A DNA stretch of 6,677 nt. Origin: Acidobacteriaceae bacterium (GTDB lineage: Bacteria; Acidobacteriota; Terriglobia; Terriglobales; Acidobacteriaceae). The DNA lies in assembly GCA_003154055.1 (NCBI GenBank), contig PMCH01000090.1, forward strand, positions 18,365-25,041. Reading direction: 5' to 3'. Under the pieces are notes generated by a model that did no database searches, had not been told where the DNA came from, and saw nothing but the letters and a program-made list of their open reading frames with translations. This document shows positions 1 through 5,883 of this stretch, piece by piece. A program made the translations under genes and the position numbers. Within the stretch, counting starts at the first letter, position 1. Every line of letters begins with the position of its first letter.

Positions 1-185
1 AATCCAACGCAAGTAACTTTCGATTGCCGCACCTTTCATAACAGTTAGAACCCCTTGCCGCCACAGAAGTTTGCCTGGGCATTATTGGCACCCCGACCCG
101 CTGGCTGCTAATTCCTCATCCCGCGAGCCATTTGCGGCATCTACCTGTCATGGAAAAGCAACCACGCAGTAGCGCTGGAGGCACG

Positions 186-581
186 GTGAAACGCATCAAC
201 ATTTCAGGCAATGCTCCCTGGGAGCCGATTGTGGGATACTCCCGCGCGGTGCGGGTCGGCAATCATGTTCATGTCGCCGGAACAACCGCCACTGGCAGCG
301 ATGGCAAGATCGTCGGCATTGGCGATCCCCACGCACAAGCGGTGCAGGCACTGAAGAACATTGCATCTGCTCTCGAGAAGGCCGGAGCCTCGCTCAAAGA
401 CGTGGTGCGCACTCGCACCTTCGTTACCAACATTGCTGACTGGGAAACAATCGGAAGAGCGCACGGAGAATTTTTCCGCGACATCCGCCCGGTGGCCACT
501 CTGGTGGCTGTCGTCGCGCTGGTTTCACCGGAGATGCTGGTGGAAATTGAAGCGGAGGCAATCGTGCAGAACGGAAACTAG
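186..581 (+). CDS. RidA/YjgF/UK114-family protein (non-archetypal, lacks catalytic Arg)
   Basis: This is a small RidA-like (YjgF/YER057c/UK114) protein. Archetypal members hydrolyse reactive enamine/imine intermediates in the cytosol, usually as trimers. I chose the GTG at 186 as start: it has GGAGG four bases upstream at 177-181, and it gives MKRINISGNAPWEP, the usual family N-terminus, for 131 aa (family about 125-135). The reading frame is open upstream to an ATG at 150 and a TTG at 132, but those extra residues look unrelated to the family. Typical features are the G-x-x-V-x-V-A-G-T segment near residues 25-33, the central helix QAVQALKNIASALEKAG (51-67), VVRTRTFVTNIADWE (73-87) and the C-terminal LVEIEAEAIV (118-127). 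The position that matches the substrate-binding Arg105 of E. coli RidA appears to be Ala104 in the run RPVATLV. It therefore probably belongs to a Rid subgroup without classical imine deaminase activity. It converges on the H1-like gene and seems monocistronic. Family assignment is strong; function is open. Confidence 0.9.
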   Translation: MKRINISGNAPWEPIVGYSRAVRVGNHVHVAGTTATGSDGKIVGIGDPHAQAVQALKNIASALEKAGASLKDVVRTRTFVTNIADWETIGRAHGEFFRDIRPVATLVAVVALVSPEMLVEIEAEAIVQNGN

Positions 582-594
582 GCGGGATGGCGCA

Positions 595-617
595 GGCGGA
601 GACGGAAAGCCTCCGCC
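595..617. terminator. GC-rich stem-loop between convergent genes
   Basis: GGCGGAG (595-601) and CTCCGCC (611-617) form a perfect 7-bp stem with a 9-base loop. It lies just past the RidA stop and just past the H1-like stop on the other strand. Neither strand has a clear T-tract after it, so it is a weak intrinsic terminator at best; it could still act as a shared 3'-end stabiliser. Confidence 0.35.
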
Positions 618-629
618 ACCCCAAAACTA

Positions 630-1091
630 CTAACGGCGGCGTCCGCCTTTTTTCCGCGCGACTTTCTTCTTCGAACTCTTCTTCGCTGGTTTCTTGCCAG
701 CTTTTTTCTTGGCTGCCTTTTTCGCCGGCTTCCGGGCGGCCTTCTTGGCAGCCTTCTTCTTGGCTTTCTTTGCCGGCTTCTTCGCAGCTTTTTTCGCGGG
801 CTTTTTTGCCGCCTTCTTCTTCTTCGCAGGCGCTTTCTTGGCGGGGGCTTTCTTGGGTGCCGGACGGCTTCCACCGCCACCTCCACCCGAGATCACAGGC
901 GCCGGCGGGGCAACAGGCTGCGGCGGCCTCGGTGGAAGCTCGCTCTCGCCTTCTTCTAGCATGGTGGGTTCTTCTTCCTCTTCTTCCTCTTCGTCAAAGT
1001 CCTCTTCCAGCGATTCGCCATAGGCGCCGCTGTCACCGAACTCGTCCGTTTCATCATCCCGACCGTAGAGGGTCAGATCATCAAAGGGCAT
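630..1091 (-). CDS. Histone H1-like Ala/Lys-rich protein with acidic N-terminal domain
   Basis: This 153-aa protein has two opposite halves. Residues 1-51 are acidic, including a run of about eight Glu around 34-41. Residues 53-66 are Pro-rich, 69-74 are a hexaglycine hinge, and 76-153 are an almost pure Lys/Ala/Pro tail made of AAKKPAKKA-type repeats, ending KKGGRRR. The tail resembles the C-terminal domain of eukaryotic histone H1 and bacterial H1-like proteins (HctB, AlgP and HU tails), which bind DNA non-specifically and compact it. There is no globular domain, signal peptide or membrane segment, so a nucleoid or RNA-binding role is inferred. The ATG at 1091 is well supported by AGGAGG at 1096-1101 (minus strand), four bases away. 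A promoter of its own lies at 1190-1217. Composition is extreme, but the frame is uninterrupted and the expression signals are the best in the window, so I take it as a real gene. A ribosome- or RNA-associated role is an alternative. Confidence 0.8.
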   Translation of the reverse strand: MPFDDLTLYGRDDETDEFGDSGAYGESLEEDFDEEEEEEEEPTMLEEGESELPPRPPQPVAPPAPVISGGGGGGSRPAPKKAPAKKAPAKKKKAAKKPAKKAAKKPAKKAKKKAAKKAARKPAKKAAKKKAGKKPAKKSSKKKVARKKGGRRR

Positions 1092-1095
1092 GTTT

Positions 1096-1101
1096 CCTCC
1101 T
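1096..1101 (-). promoter_or_regulatory. Strong Shine-Dalgarno of the H1-like gene
   Basis: On the minus strand AGGAGG is followed by AAAC and then the ATG at 1091. It is the only full consensus ribosome binding site seen in the window. It fixes the start and suggests efficient translation. Confidence 0.8.
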
Positions 1102-1116
1102 GCGTATTTGCGGCCT

Positions 1117-1128
1117 GCACGCGCGTGC
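1117..1128. promoter_or_regulatory. 12-bp perfect palindrome in the H1-like gene leader
   Basis: GCACGCGCGTGC is a perfect 12-bp palindrome. It lies in the predicted 5' leader, about 15 bases upstream of the Shine-Dalgarno. It could be an operator or a short leader hairpin, but GC-rich DNA makes such palindromes by chance, so the role is unproven. Confidence 0.3.
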
Positions 1129-1189
1129 GATGGCCCAGGGAATTAGTAAGACAACTTTCACGAACTGAACTTCCGCGCAATGGCGCGCG

Positions 1190-1217
1190 ATTATAGCACG
1201 GCCAGATTCTCCGGCAG
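1190..1217 (-). promoter_or_regulatory. Sigma70-type promoter of the H1-like gene
   Basis: On the minus strand a perfect -10 TATAAT (1195-1190) is preceded by TGC and lies 16 bases after a -35-like CTGCCG (1217-1212). The bases after the -10 are CGCGCGCC, a very GC-rich discriminator of the sort found at promoters repressed by ppGpp. Transcription should begin near 1183 and give a leader of about 90 bases. An imperfect dyad, CGCGC-AATG-GCGCG (1174-1187), overlaps the expected start point. Confidence 0.65.
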
Positions 1218-1255
1218 TATCGGGCATTCCCCCCGGTTTGGCGAGGAAAATTGTG

Positions 1256-1269
1256 GGCCCGAAAGGGCC
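1256..1269 (-). terminator. Possible weak terminator after the ABC permease gene
   Basis: Read on the minus strand, GGCCC-TTTC-GGGCC forms a 5-bp GC stem with a four-base loop, about 50 bases past the permease stop, followed by CACAATTTTCC. The short stem and short T-run make it a weak intrinsic terminator. It sits between the envelope genes and the H1-like promoter, which is where one would expect the operon to end. Confidence 0.35.
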
Positions 1270-1319
1270 GGCTGCAAATGGGGCGAAATCAAGGCGAAAA
1301 TATGTGACGAACCGCCGCC

Positions 1320-2426
1320 CTATTCGTACGCCAGGGCATCGATGGGGTCTTTCTGGGCAGCTTTGAATGCGGGGTACAGCGCTCCGGCGATGGCTCCAAC
1401 AACGGCAATGATGGCGGCATTCAGGATCCAGTCTCCCGTCACCACCACCCGCAGCAGTGGCAGCTTATGGACCAGGGCGGCGCGGGCGGCCAGACTCACC
1501 CCAATGCCAAGGATTATGCCGCAGAGGGCCAGCAGGACCGTTTCCCGCAGCACAACGTTCACGATGTAGAACTTCGAGGCGCCCATCGACTTCAAAATCC
1601 CGATTTCCCGGGTCCGCTCCATCACCGCCGTGTACATTGCCTGGAAAATCACGATAAAGCCGATCACCACCGAGATGCCGATGACCACATTGATAAAGGT
1701 CCTCATTCCCGGGTAGTTGCTGGGCGTCATCATCGAAAGGTAGGTGGCCATGGAGGTGGCCACGTAACGTTCCATGCCTGGAACCTTCTTGATCTCATCC
1801 ACCACGATGTCGGCGTTGGCGGGATTGTCCAGCTTCAGATAAAAAATTGAGGCTTTCTCCTTCGCACCCAGCAGGTCCTGCAGGGTGCTGAGGGGGAGAA
1901 ACTTGCGTGCGCCTTTGCCCTGCGCGACGATGCCCGAAATCCGGAAGTTATTGTTCAGGATCTCGATCGTGTCCCCGACTTTGGCATGTTTTGCCTTGGC
2001 AAAAAGCTCGTCCACCAGGGCATCGTTGGGTCCCTGAAACGGACCGCCTTGCAGGTAGTGAAAGCCGCCCGACAGGCCCTCATAAGTCTGCAAGTCGATG
2101 CCCGCGATGATCTCCAGCGATCCGGCAGTCGAAATCTGGGTGATGACCGGGGCGACGATCTCGACATGCGGCAGCTTGGCAAGAACGCTCCCCACCTTCA
2201 CCGGCATGGGCGCTCCAGTCAGGCCCGCAATGAACGAGGACCCCGGCGGCATGACGAGCACATCCGCCCCGATCCCGGCCTGCCGCTGGCGGGTGTCATT
2301 CAGAATCCCCATGGACAGCCCCACGATCAGCAGGATCAGCGTGACTTCCAGCGCCACCGCCACGATGCTGATCACCGAGCGGATCGGCCGGTGCACCAGG
2401 TTGCCAAGGATCATTCGGTTCATCAT
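1320..2426 (-). CDS. FtsX/MacB-like ABC transporter permease
   Basis: This 368-aa inner-membrane protein has the layout of FtsX/MacB/LolCE-type permeases, which use mechanical force from a cytoplasmic ATPase to move lipids, lipoproteins or peptides across the envelope. TM1 is about residues 17-40. A periplasmic domain of about 200 residues follows. TM2 is about 243-268, TM3 about 291-317 and TM4 about 333-355. The cytoplasmic loop ERTREIGILKSMGAS (270-284), which contacts the ATPase, is highly typical, and so is the C-terminal YPAFKAAQKDPIDALAYE. Tandem ATGs at 2426 and 2423 are both possible starts. No strong Shine-Dalgarno is visible, and the lipoprotein stop is only 15 bases upstream, so translational coupling is likely. 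No ATP-binding subunit is encoded next to it: the next gene downstream is the H1-like gene. The partner ATPase must lie elsewhere or is shared. The family is certain; the substrate is unknown, and the lipoprotein neighbour hints at lipid or lipoprotein transport. Confidence 0.93.
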   Translation of the reverse strand: MMNRMILGNLVHRPIRSVISIVAVALEVTLILLIVGLSMGILNDTRQRQAGIGADVLVMPPGSSFIAGLTGAPMPVKVGSVLAKLPHVEIVAPVITQISTAGSLEIIAGIDLQTYEGLSGGFHYLQGGPFQGPNDALVDELFAKAKHAKVGDTIEILNNNFRISGIVAQGKGARKFLPLSTLQDLLGAKEKASIFYLKLDNPANADIVVDEIKKVPGMERYVATSMATYLSMMTPSNYPGMRTFINVVIGISVVIGFIVIFQAMYTAVMERTREIGILKSMGASKFYIVNVVLRETVLLALCGIILGIGVSLAARAALVHKLPLLRVVVTGDWILNAAIIAVVGAIAGALYPAFKAAQKDPIDALAYE

Positions 2427-2441
2427 GATGTTTTCGGAAAC

Positions 2442-3377
2442 CTATTTCGGCCCAACGCCATCGCCACCCTTGCTGGGATTGGAACTGGGCTGGTCCAGGT
2501 GGATGACCTCGGCGCCAGCGGGTTGCTCCAGCGCGAACTGCTCATTGGTCAGCGCGCGGTTCAACTCCAGCTTCACCATGGAGAGCGTGATGTCGTAGTC
2601 CTCCAGGGGCATCTCGATCTCGATTGTGTTCGGGAACTGGTTGCCGCCGTAATCTGCGTATGTCTGGTAGTGTGCGTCGGTGACGACGCTGCCCTGCTCG
2701 TTGTAAATCTGCTGTCGGTGGGGCATGAGGTCGGTGCGGCTGAACGAGATTTTCCGCGACAGGAACCAGCCATTCGGCCCTTGGCGAATCACCGCCATCT
2801 CGTAACTCGGCTGCTCGACGCGGTGCCTTTTGGCGTCCAGAACCGTTTCGTAGCCGTTTTCCAGCACCGCGATTTCGTCCGCCCCGATTTCCCGCAGCAA
2901 AAGCGCGTCATAAATGTGCTGCGGGCGCAGGTTCTCCAGCCGCTGCTCGGGCCGGTAGCTCTGTACGCTGTTCGTGCCCATCACGAATTTGTTCCTGGGG
3001 GGAATCCAGAGCTTGAATTCCCGCCCATCGCTGACCATGTCAAAGGCCGTGTTCCGCACCAGCGGCAGTAGGCCCTTCATCCGCAGCATGGCCGGCTTCC
3101 GCGCCAAAACGTACCCGCGAATCTCGTTGTAGTCGGTGATCCGGCCGTTCTTCCGGTCTCCCACCGAGGCGTTGATGTCCACCGTTGCCTGCATGGACTG
3201 AATTTTCCCAGCTTGCGAATTGAGGTACTGGATCAGTTCCTGCTGGGTGGCGCTCTTCAGCGGAGCGTTGGATAGGTGGGCTTCCACCTTGCGGGTACGA
3301 AACAGGCACCCACCCAGAGGGAAAACGACGGCGGCCAATAAAAGAACGGAAGCCAGCCTCATCTGAAGCCGGTGCAT
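2442..3377 (-). CDS. LolA-like (DUF4292-type) outer-membrane lipoprotein
   Basis: This is a predicted lipoprotein of 311 aa from the ATG at 3377. A short basic n-region (H2, R3, R7) is followed by a hydrophobic stretch and the lipobox LGGC, with the lipidated Cys at residue 24. Residue +2 is Leu, not Asp, so outer-membrane sorting is expected by the E. coli rule. The mature part looks like a LolA/LolB-type beta fold: repeated beta segments such as RGYVLARKPAMLRMKG (87-102) and FDMVSDGREFKLWIPPRNKF (112-131), ending in a Pro/Gly-rich tail. Such proteins bind acyl chains of lipids or lipoproteins. Start choice is uncertain. The frame is open up to a GTG at 3410. AAGGA directly abuts the ATG at 3377. 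An ATG at 3362 would also leave a complete signal peptide. The gene lies 72 bases after mltG and 15 before the permease, so it is probably co-transcribed with both. DUF4292 membership is from memory of motif style and is not certain; the lipoprotein call is strong. Confidence 0.85.
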   Translation of the reverse strand: MHRLQMRLASVLLLAAVVFPLGGCLFRTRKVEAHLSNAPLKSATQQELIQYLNSQAGKIQSMQATVDINASVGDRKNGRITDYNEIRGYVLARKPAMLRMKGLLPLVRNTAFDMVSDGREFKLWIPPRNKFVMGTNSVQSYRPEQRLENLRPQHIYDALLLREIGADEIAVLENGYETVLDAKRHRVEQPSYEMAVIRQGPNGWFLSRKISFSRTDLMPHRQQIYNEQGSVVTDAHYQTYADYGGNQFPNTIEIEMPLEDYDITLSMVKLELNRALTNEQFALEQPAGAEVIHLDQPSSNPSKGGDGVGPK

Positions 3378-3449
3378 TCCTTGACCCGAGCTGGGAGAGA
3401 CTTCCGTCACGCGTATCTGATGAGTATAAAGCAGCGGAAGCTTCGCCGC

Positions 3450-4430
3450 TCAGCGCAGGCCAAGCGCGTGGCGATAGGCCGCGACGTTCCGGTTGTGTTC
3501 TTCCAGATTCCGGGCGAAACAGTGATGCCCGTTCCCATTGCTAACGAAATAAAGGAAATGGGTGGTTGCCGGGTGCAGGGCCGCTTCGAGCGCGCCACGT
3601 CCTGGGTTGGCGATTGGCCCGGGCGGCAATCCCGGATAGCGATAGGTGTTGTAGGGCGAGGCGACCGCCAGATCGGCATGGTGGAGGCTGCCCGTGTACG
3701 TGCCCGCCAGCAGCTCAGCATAGATCACGCTGGGATCGGCATCGAGCGCCATCTTTAGCCTGAGGCGGTTGTAGTACACGCTGGCGACCTGCGGCCGCTC
3801 TTCGGGCGCCGCGGTTTCCTTCTCCACAATCGAGGCCATGGTTACCGTGCGCTGTACGTCCGCATTCAGTCCGATCTGCTGGGCTACCTGCCGGAACTGG
3901 TGGACCATTTCCGCCGCCATCTCTTCGAGGGTCTGCGTGCGCGTGAACTGGTACGTGTTCGGAAAAAGATACCCTTCCAGCGACTTCGCTTCCGGGGCCA
4001 GATCGGCGATCAACTGCGTCCGCGTTTGCGCCACCTGTAAAAAATCCTGCGCCGATCCCAGTCCGGCGTCTTCGATCGCCTTGGCAATGTCGAAGATCGT
4101 GTAGCCCTCCGGAATCGTGACCACGTGAAAGTAGATATCGCCGCGGGCAATGCGCTCCTCCACCTGGGGCAGAGTCGCGGGGTGGTCAAACAGGTATTCT
4201 CCGGCCTTCAAGGATCGATTGTGACGCACGGCCTGCCACAGCCGAAACGCGAACACACTCCGGATCACGCCTGCCTTCTTCAGTTCCACTGCGATGCGGC
4301 GGGTGGAATACCCAGAACGCAACAGGAGAGACGTGTTGGAAGGGGGCGTCACCAGCGCATAGAACTGCCAAGCCGCCCAGCCGGCAGCGCCCAATACCAC
4401 GATCAGAAGAAGTGAAATCAGTTTGCGCAA
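3450..4430 (-). CDS. mltG: Endolytic murein transglycosylase MltG (YceG-like)
   Basis: MltG is an inner-membrane lytic transglycosylase that cuts nascent peptidoglycan strands and is thought to set glycan length as a terminase of synthesis. The 326-aa product has one N-terminal anchor (residues 4-25, in MRKLISLLLIVVLGAAGW). A LysM-like region (about 35-105) includes LKAGEYLF (74-81). The catalytic YceG domain follows: LEGYLFPNTY (151-160), ASIVEKET (199-206, with the catalytic Glu, probably E203), LDADPSVIYA (229-238), SPYNTYRYPGLPPGPIANPG (258-277) and a C-terminal FVSNGNGHHCFARNLEEHN (295-313). All family hallmarks are present and length is normal. The start is TTG at 4430: an in-frame TGA lies two codons upstream and there is no in-frame ATG near the N-terminus. 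No Shine-Dalgarno is visible. The gene follows the AI-2E gene after 143 bases and precedes the lipoprotein gene. A dyad (4438-4452) lies just upstream and may include a promoter -10. Confidence 0.96.
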   Translation of the reverse strand: MRKLISLLLIVVLGAAGWAAWQFYALVTPPSNTSLLLRSGYSTRRIAVELKKAGVIRSVFAFRLWQAVRHNRSLKAGEYLFDHPATLPQVEERIARGDIYFHVVTIPEGYTIFDIAKAIEDAGLGSAQDFLQVAQTRTQLIADLAPEAKSLEGYLFPNTYQFTRTQTLEEMAAEMVHQFRQVAQQIGLNADVQRTVTMASIVEKETAAPEERPQVASVYYNRLRLKMALDADPSVIYAELLAGTYTGSLHHADLAVASPYNTYRYPGLPPGPIANPGRGALEAALHPATTHFLYFVSNGNGHHCFARNLEEHNRNVAAYRHALGLR

Positions 4431-4437
4431 AGTTCAG

Positions 4438-4452
4438 TTTAGATGCTCTAAA
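4438..4452. promoter_or_regulatory. Dyad symmetry just upstream of mltG
   Basis: TTTAGA-TGC-TCTAAA is a perfect 6-bp inverted repeat with a 3-base centre, ending 8 bases before the mltG start. On the minus strand its TCTAAA half could be a -10 (4 of 6 matches), with TTGAGG 16 bases upstream as a weak -35. In that case the dyad would be an operator-like element and the transcript would be nearly leaderless. The evidence is suggestive only. Confidence 0.3.
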
Positions 4453-4506
4453 GAGATTGCCTCAAAAGCTAGAAGAGAGGGAAGTTCCCGGAGTAACAGG
4501 AAGCCT

Positions 4507-4533
4507 TCCCCTGTGTCCCCCGTGGTCTCTGTG
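4507..4533 (-). repeat. Three tandem degenerate 9-bp units (CACAGAGAC type)
   Basis: On the minus strand the units CACAGAGAC (4533-4525), CACGGGGGA (4524-4516) and CACAGGGGA (4515-4507) follow each other without gaps, after TTTGC and before AGGC. This resembles the CACAGAGGA-type intergenic repeats scattered through many environmental bacterial genomes. It occupies much of the 143-base gap between the AI-2E gene and mltG. No coding potential or clear terminator was seen in that gap. Confidence 0.6.
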
Positions 4534-4573
4534 GCAAAGAAGTGTGTCGCCGTCTCAACGGAGGAAGAGGGGT

Positions 4574-5644
4574 CTATTCCCCCAGCCACGCCGCGAACGG
4601 CTTGAGCGTCTCCACGTGATCGAACACGATCTTCATGGCGGCGGTAATCGGCACCGCGAGCACCAGTCCGACGGCCCCCCACACTACACCCCAGAACAGC
4701 AGGGCAATGGTGACCGCCAGCGGATTCAATTTCAGCCGGCTGCCCAGAAACTTGGGGTAAAGGACATTCAAAGCGAACAGGTGCAGTCCGACGACCGAAA
4801 CAACAACAAACAGCAGGTCGGGCGACTCGAGTTGCCCCAGGCCGACCAGCAGCGGCGGCAGCATGGCCAGAATCACTCCCAGGTAGGGGACCAGGCTCAG
4901 GAACCCGCTGAGAATCCCGATGAAATAGAAGAAGGGAACATGCAGCAGCCCGAAGATCGCCACGCTCAACGCCGACACGAACAGCCCCACCAGCAGGTTG
5001 CCGACGATGAAACTGCGCAGCATCTTCGCGATCAGACCCAGGGTGACGAAGGCGGTGTGCCGGTGTTCCAGCTTAAACAGCATGACGGTCGCCGACCGGG
5101 CATGATGCTTCCAGGTCAGCAGGAAATACACCAGGAACGGAATAAACGAGGCTGCCAGCAGGTCGTCGGTAATGGATCCGAAACCGTGTGTCAGCATGTC
5201 CGTCCAACTGGTGGCTGGTCGAACTCGGATGACGTCCTTGCTGTCCGGTCCCTGCATCTCTTCGGACGTCCTCTCCAGCCTTTCCGCCTGTTGCCGGAAA
5301 GGTTTCAGCAGGGAGCGGATTTTCTGCGAATACTTGGGCAGATTGTCGGCAAAAATCTCCGCCCGGTTGTAGGAGACCGAGGTGATCCCGTAAAGCAAAC
5401 CGAGAAGCAGGACAACGGCGATGAACGACGCCACGGCGCGCGGCAGGCGCATCAACTCCAGCGCTTCCGCAACCGGGGACAGCATAAAACTCAGCAGGAT
5501 GGCGAAGAACAGAACCGCCAGCACCAGCTCGCCGTAGTACACGAAGCCCAGAATCAGGGCGATCCCCAGCAAGGTGAGCGACCAGTGATGTTTCTGGGCC
5601 GCTTTCCCTGGCGTCTCAATCGTTGGTACCTCGCGCTCGCTCAT
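4574..5644 (-). CDS. AI-2E family transporter (PerM/TqsA/YrrI-like membrane protein)
   Basis: This is a polytopic inner-membrane protein of the AI-2E (formerly UPF0118) family, 356 aa from the ATG at 5644 (family about 340-380). Hydrophobic segments lie at about residues 22-55 (two spans), 70-90, 160-178, 210-235, 237-270, 276-297 and 305-338, in keeping with seven or eight spans. The large soluble loop typical of the family lies between about 92 and 158. Diagnostic stretches are GFLSLVPYLGVILAMLPPLL (247-266), NVLYPKFLGSRLKLNPLAV (293-311) and WGAVGLVLAVPITAAMK (322-338). Members have been tied to autoinducer-2 export or to Na+/H+ exchange, so the substrate cannot be read from sequence. The frame continues upstream to a TTG at 5689, but the ATG fits the family better and has a weak GGTGA about 10 bases upstream. 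It is the first gene of the leftward cluster and is divergent from ruvX, with its upstream region filled by heptamer repeats. Confidence 0.92.
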   Translation of the reverse strand: MSEREVPTIETPGKAAQKHHWSLTLLGIALILGFVYYGELVLAVLFFAILLSFMLSPVAEALELMRLPRAVASFIAVVLLLGLLYGITSVSYNRAEIFADNLPKYSQKIRSLLKPFRQQAERLERTSEEMQGPDSKDVIRVRPATSWTDMLTHGFGSITDDLLAASFIPFLVYFLLTWKHHARSATVMLFKLEHRHTAFVTLGLIAKMLRSFIVGNLLVGLFVSALSVAIFGLLHVPFFYFIGILSGFLSLVPYLGVILAMLPPLLVGLGQLESPDLLFVVVSVVGLHLFALNVLYPKFLGSRLKLNPLAVTIALLFWGVVWGAVGLVLAVPITAAMKIVFDHVETLKPFAAWLGE

Positions 5645-5692
5645 CAGGATCGGGTCACCATTCTGCCTCAGGCGGACGAGATTTACCAATGC

Positions 5693-5727
5693 AGAAGTCA
5701 GAAGTTAGAATGCGGAAGTAGAACCCC
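5693..5727 (+). repeat. Heptamer repeat array A (AGAAGTC units)
   Basis: Five consecutive 7-bp units are visible: AGAAGTC, AGAAGTT, AGAATGC, GGAAGTA and GAACCCC. Its first 18 bases are the exact reverse complement of 5829-5846. It lies upstream of the AI-2E gene, in the divergent spacer with ruvX. Confidence 0.75.
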
Positions 5728-5733
5728 GATTAC

Positions 5734-5760
5734 AGAAGTCAGATTGCAGAAGTGAACCCC
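5734..5760 (+). repeat. Heptamer repeat array B
   Basis: Units AGAAGTC, AGATTGC and AGAAGTG are followed by AACCCC. Arrays A and B both end in GAACCCC and are six bases apart, so they look like a duplicated block. The first 20 bases are identical to 6369-6388 beyond ruvX. Confidence 0.75.
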
Positions 5761-5788
5761 AAGATCGCGCGAACACCGATTGTGGGAG

Positions 5789-5816
5789 TTGCCAGTTTTC
5801 GGGGTAGGTCTAACTT
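5789..5816 (+). promoter_or_regulatory. Weak candidate promoter for ruvX
   Basis: TTGCCA (5789-5794) is a fair -35 and TAACTT (5811-5816) a poor -10, with a 16-base spacer. The -10 would fall inside repeat array C. There is no better candidate upstream of ruvX in the spacer. Confidence 0.2.
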
Positions 5817-5846
5817 CTGCATTCTGGCTTCTAACTTCTGACTTCT
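5805..5846 (-). repeat. Heptamer repeat array C (inverted relative to A and B)
   Basis: Read on the minus strand from 5846: AGAAGTC, AGAAGTT, AGAAGCC, AGAATGC, AGAAGTT and AGACCTA. It matches array A in reverse, with one extra unit (AGAAGCC). The two could pair as a long hairpin with an 18-bp perfect core and a central loop of 118 bases that contains array B. Confidence 0.75.
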
Positions 5847-5883
5847 CATTGACGCAGCCGCTCCAACAGTCAATCATCATCCT

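Noticed and set aside
55..85. Possible promoter TTGCCG...CATTAT upstream of the RidA gene
   Set aside because: The spacer is 19 bases and the -10 is poor. There is too little evidence to call it, and bases 1-131 hold nothing else clear.
587..1168. Ser/Leu- and Phe/Ala-rich open frames on the + strand opposite the H1-like gene
   Set aside because: They arise from reading the complement of Lys/Ala/Glu codons. The minus strand has the consensus ribosome binding site and promoter.
1986..3071. Long open frame on the + strand (361 codons) opposite the permease and lipoprotein genes
   Set aside because: It spans two well-supported genes on the other strand, its composition (Arg, His, Gln, Asp) is not protein-like, and it has no recognisable motif.
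3433..3450. Hairpin AGCGG/CCGCT directly after the mltG stop as a terminator
   Set aside because: The stem is five pairs with an 8-base loop and only three T follow. Read-through into the lipoprotein gene is more likely.
4412..5755. Long open frame on the + strand (447 codons) opposite the AI-2E gene and the start of mltG
   Set aside because: Its product is Gln/Arg/His-rich low-quality sequence and it lies antisense to a clear membrane protein. It is a codon-bias shadow.
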